From contig CAITOG010000196.1 of NCBI GenBank assembly GCA_903893955.1, positions 1 through 8,320 on the forward strand: a stretch of DNA of 8,320 nt. The letters run 5' to 3'. The notes beneath the pieces were generated by a model, which was given only the letters and a program-made list of their open reading frames with translations, was not told the origin of the DNA and ran no database searches. This stretch comes from an uncultured Actinomycetes bacterium (GTDB lineage Bacteria > Actinomycetota > Acidimicrobiia > Acidimicrobiales > RAAP-2). The translations under genes and the position numbers were made by a program. Shown in pieces: positions 6,447 to 8,320 of this stretch (positions are counted from its first letter, which is position 1; each line of letters begins with the position of its first letter).

Positions 6447-6503
6447 ATGGGGGCGATGGGGGGTCTCGTGTTGGGCGGTCGCAGAGGCGCGCTCAGAGGA
6501 TGA
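6447..6503 (+). CDS. Possible 18-codon leader frame before the rhamnosidase
   Basis: The frame runs from ATG 6447 to TGA 6501–6503 and would encode MGAMGGLVLGGRRGALRG. Its stop overlaps the rhamnosidase ATG as ATGA, the junction used repeatedly by genes in this window. A -10-like box is placed so that the transcript could begin at this ATG. The AGAGG before the rhamnosidase start abuts the ATG with no spacing, so reinitiation after this short frame would explain how that gene is translated. The peptide has no recognisable family and no run of one codon typical of attenuators. The frame is short enough to arise by chance. Confidence 0.3.
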   Translation: MGAMGGLVLGGRRGALRG

Positions 6504-8320
6504 GAGCACGTCACCCACACCCGTTCGCTCAGACATGGCGCGCCTCGTGGATCTGGGCCGGGACGCCTGCGATCCATGCCGAGACCGCCACCCGCCCAGT
6601 GCTCACAGAGCCTGTCGACAAGGTGGTCCTGCTCCGTCGCTCCTTCCTTGTGACCGACGACATTCAGTCGGCGCCGTGCCGGTTCTGGGCCGATGGACGA
6701 GCGATCGTGCGCGTCAACGGTGTCGAGGTCGGCCGTGGTCCGGTCCGCTCCGACCCTCACCGCTCTCACTACGACGTCATCGATCTCGCGCCATACCTCC
6801 GAGGTGGGTCCAACGTGATCACGGCAACCGTTCGGCACTTCGGCGTGGCGACGAGCTGGTGGATGCCCGCACCTCCCACGTACTCGCTCGGAGGGGGCAG
6901 CTTCGTCCTCGAGGCGCTGTTCGACGGCGAGTGGTTGGTGACCGACGAGACCTGGCGGGCGACGCCAGGGGCTGGCTGGGAATCGGTGCCGGTGCCTGGG
7001 GACGTGGCCTGTCTTCCGATCGAATCATTCGATGGTCGTCGCCACCCCCACTTGTGGGAGAGCACCACCTTCGATGATGGTGGATGGCCGGCGGCGACTG
7101 TGCTCCCTGCGGTGCACACGGGCGGCGTGATGTCGCCGTCACCTCCGAGCGAACCGTTCGGCCAGCTGCTGCCTCCGGTGCGAACGGCGATGCCGGGCGG
7201 CGCCAGACGTTCACCCGTCAGCGTGCTCGTGTCAGGTGCAGGCACCGTGCCCGAGGAGATCGATCCGGTGGCCAGGGTCCTCCTGGCTGAGGCGATGTCG
7301 GAGGTCGAGGAGCCAGCAGGTGCTCTCGTGACCTGTGACTTCGGTGAGGTGGTGGCAGGGACGGTCGAGCTGACCTTCGGGCAAGCAGCGGCGAGCATCA
7401 TGATCGAGGCGGCTGCGTCAGAGCACGTCAACCAAGATGGCGGGCTCGTCCCATTGGGGCAGCACGCCGGCTTCCGGTGCATCACCGACGGGGTCAGTGG
7501 GTCGTTCGAGACGCTCGAGGTGATCGGGCTTCGACACCTCCACCTGTTGGTGACAGGCGCAGATGCGCTGCGCACCGCAGGCGAGCTCGAGGTAGCCGTG
7601 AACGAGCGGCATCGACCTCGACCACAGGGTCCCTCGTTCGCTTGCTCGGACCCGACGCTCACGCAGATCTACGAGGTGGGGCTCAGGACGGTCGACCTGT
7701 GTGCGACAGACGCCTATATCGACTGTCCGACCCGAGAGCAGCGAGCGTGGACCGGCGATTCCGTGGTCCATCAGATGGTGGATCTGGTGGCCAACCACGA
7801 CCGCTCGCTTGCGATGTGGCATCCCCAGCTGGCTGCGTCACCACGAGCGGATGGAATGTTGGCCATGGCACCGGCATCGGACTTCGAAGCGGATGATCGA
7901 ACCATGGTTCCCGATTGGTCGCTGCATTGGGTGCGGTCGCTCCGGAACCTCTGGTGGTGGACCGAGCGAGGCGATCTCGTCGAGGAGCTGCTGCCGGTGG
8001 CGGAGCGTACGCTGCGTTGGTTCGAGAGCTCGCTTGGCGACGACGGGCTTCTGCACGATGTCTCTGGATGGCTCTTGCTGGATTGGTCGAGCGTGTACTC
8101 GAGGGGGACGAGCTCGACGCTCAACGCCCTCTGGGCTCGAGGACTCGAGGATCTCGCAGCCATGGCGCGATGGTTCGGCAACGACGGCACCGCACGCTGG
8201 GCGGACGAGCGTCGAGAAGGTGTCCGACAAGGGTTCGACGCCTTCTTCGATGAGGAGCGCGCCGTCTACGTCGATCACGTCGTCGACGGCCGCCCACAGC
8301 GGCCCGCCTCGCAGCACCCC
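6500..8320 (+). CDS. Alpha-L-rhamnosidase, GH78 type, N-terminal 607 codons (cut by window edge)
   Basis: GH78 enzymes release terminal alpha-L-rhamnose from glycosides and polysaccharides by an inverting mechanism. The frame is open from ATG 6500 to the last base; usual lengths are about 900–1000 residues. After WRASWIW (13–19) comes a beta-sandwich with VNGVEVGRGPVRSDP and HYDVIDLAPYL (about 72–100). GGSFVLEALFDGEWLVTDETW is spread over about 132–153. A second sandwich contains CDFGEVVAGTVELTF (279–293). The (alpha/alpha)6 barrel begins near 380. Its active-site block DCPTREQRAWTGD is at 408–420; Asp408, Glu413 and Asp420 sit at the spacing of Asp567, Glu572 and Asp579 of Bacillus RhaB. Asp528-Trp529 fits the barrel's usual DW. 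The second catalytic glutamate would lie beyond the edge. No signal peptide is seen, so it is probably cytoplasmic and acts on imported glycosides. I translated the whole frame and found no break. Confidence 0.9.
   Translation, partial: MRARHPHPFAQTWRASWIWAGTPAIHAETATRPVLTEPVDKVVLLRRSFLVTDDIQSAPCRFWADGRAIVRVNGVEVGRGPVRSDPHRSHYDVIDLAPYLRGGSNVITATVRHFGVATSWWMPAPPTYSLGGGSFVLEALFDGEWLVTDETWRATPGAGWESVPVPGDVACLPIESFDGRRHPHLWESTTFDDGGWPAATVLPAVHTGGVMSPSPPSEPFGQLLPPVRTAMPGGARRSPVSVLVSGAGTVPEEIDPVARVLLAEAMSEVEEPAGALVTCDFGEVVAGTVELTFGQAAASIMIEAAASEHVNQDGGLVPLGQHAGFRCITDGVSGSFETLEVIGLRHLHLLVTGADALRTAGELEVAVNERHRPRPQGPSFACSDPTLTQIYEVGLRTVDLCATDAYIDCPTREQRAWTGDSVVHQMVDLVANHDRSLAMWHPQLAASPRADGMLAMAPASDFEADDRTMVPDWSLHWVRSLRNLWWWTERGDLVEELLPVAERTLRWFESSLGDDGLLHDVSGWLLLDWSSVYSRGTSSTLNALWARGLEDLAAMARWFGNDGTARWADERREGVRQGFDAFFDEERAVYVDHVVDGRPQRPASQHP

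Noticed and set aside
6438..6499. Terminator between FUSC and the rhamnosidase
   Set aside because: GCGCGC occurs at both ends of the gap, but the loop would be about 40 nt and there is no T-run, so no intrinsic terminator is supported.
5790..6536. 248-codon minus-strand frame opposite the FUSC C-terminus
   Set aside because: It is antisense to FUSC, composed mainly of Arg, His and Glu, with no motif and no ribosome site that I could see.
6202..7077. 291-codon plus-strand frame across the FUSC end and the rhamnosidase start
   Set aside because: It overlaps two well-supported genes in another frame and reads as low-complexity Arg/Ser/Pro-rich sequence.
6769..7662. 297-codon minus-strand frame opposite the rhamnosidase
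   Set aside because: It is fully antisense to a continuous GH78 frame and its Ser/Thr/Pro-rich translation has no recognisable domain.
1..8320. Frequent CTCGAG and GATC words across the window
   Set aside because: They mostly follow codon pairs such as Leu-Glu (CTC GAG) and Asp/Ile codons in GC-rich genes. Without genome-wide counts I cannot call this a signal.

Overview
The window comes from a GC-rich bacterium, most likely an actinomycete in the broad sense (Actinomycetota). The main reason is the gene order HAD phosphatase – small protein – tlyA – nadK – recN, which matches the Mycobacterium tuberculosis order Rv1692–Rv1696. Tight ATGA/GTGA gene overlaps and possible leaderless starts fit this. 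A deep lineage such as Acidimicrobiia is possible, but the sequence alone cannot settle it.

Left half (1–3953, minus strand): six genes read right to left, packed as one probable operon. They are a universal stress protein, a HAD-IIA sugar/glycerol-phosphate-type phosphatase, an 85-residue uncharacterised protein, the rRNA 2'-O-methyltransferase TlyA, NAD kinase, and the DNA-repair ATPase RecN, which is cut by the left edge. The junctions are GTGA (4-nt overlap), ATGA (4-nt overlap), a 3-nt gap, ATGA (4-nt overlap) and a 5-nt gap. The longest open frames for the stress protein and the phosphatase overstate their N-termini. The better starts are 3953 (strong Shine-Dalgarno) and 3510 (GTG overlapping the previous stop).

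Centre (3954–4000): a 47-bp divergent promoter region. It has a -10-like hexamer on each strand and a perfect CACATG-gca-CATGTG dyad that covers the start of the plus-strand gene and the -35 zone of the minus-strand operon.

Right half (4001–8320, plus strand): a 118-residue PH-like protein overlaps by 11 bp a 696-residue FUSC-family membrane protein with two repeated membrane/cytoplasmic halves. After a 62-bp gap comes the first 607 codons of a GH78-type alpha-L-rhamnosidase with its DCPTREQRAWTGD active-site block intact. The rhamnosidase runs off the right edge. The gap may hold a short leader reading frame whose stop overlaps the rhamnosidase start.

The window is almost entirely coding. 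No tRNA, rRNA, insertion sequence, CRISPR array, phage or defence gene is visible. Most genes belong to known families, so no clearly new system is claimed. The best leads are the divergent operator-like dyad, the 14-bp palindrome before the FUSC start, the possible leader frame before the rhamnosidase, and the uncharacterised 85-residue protein.
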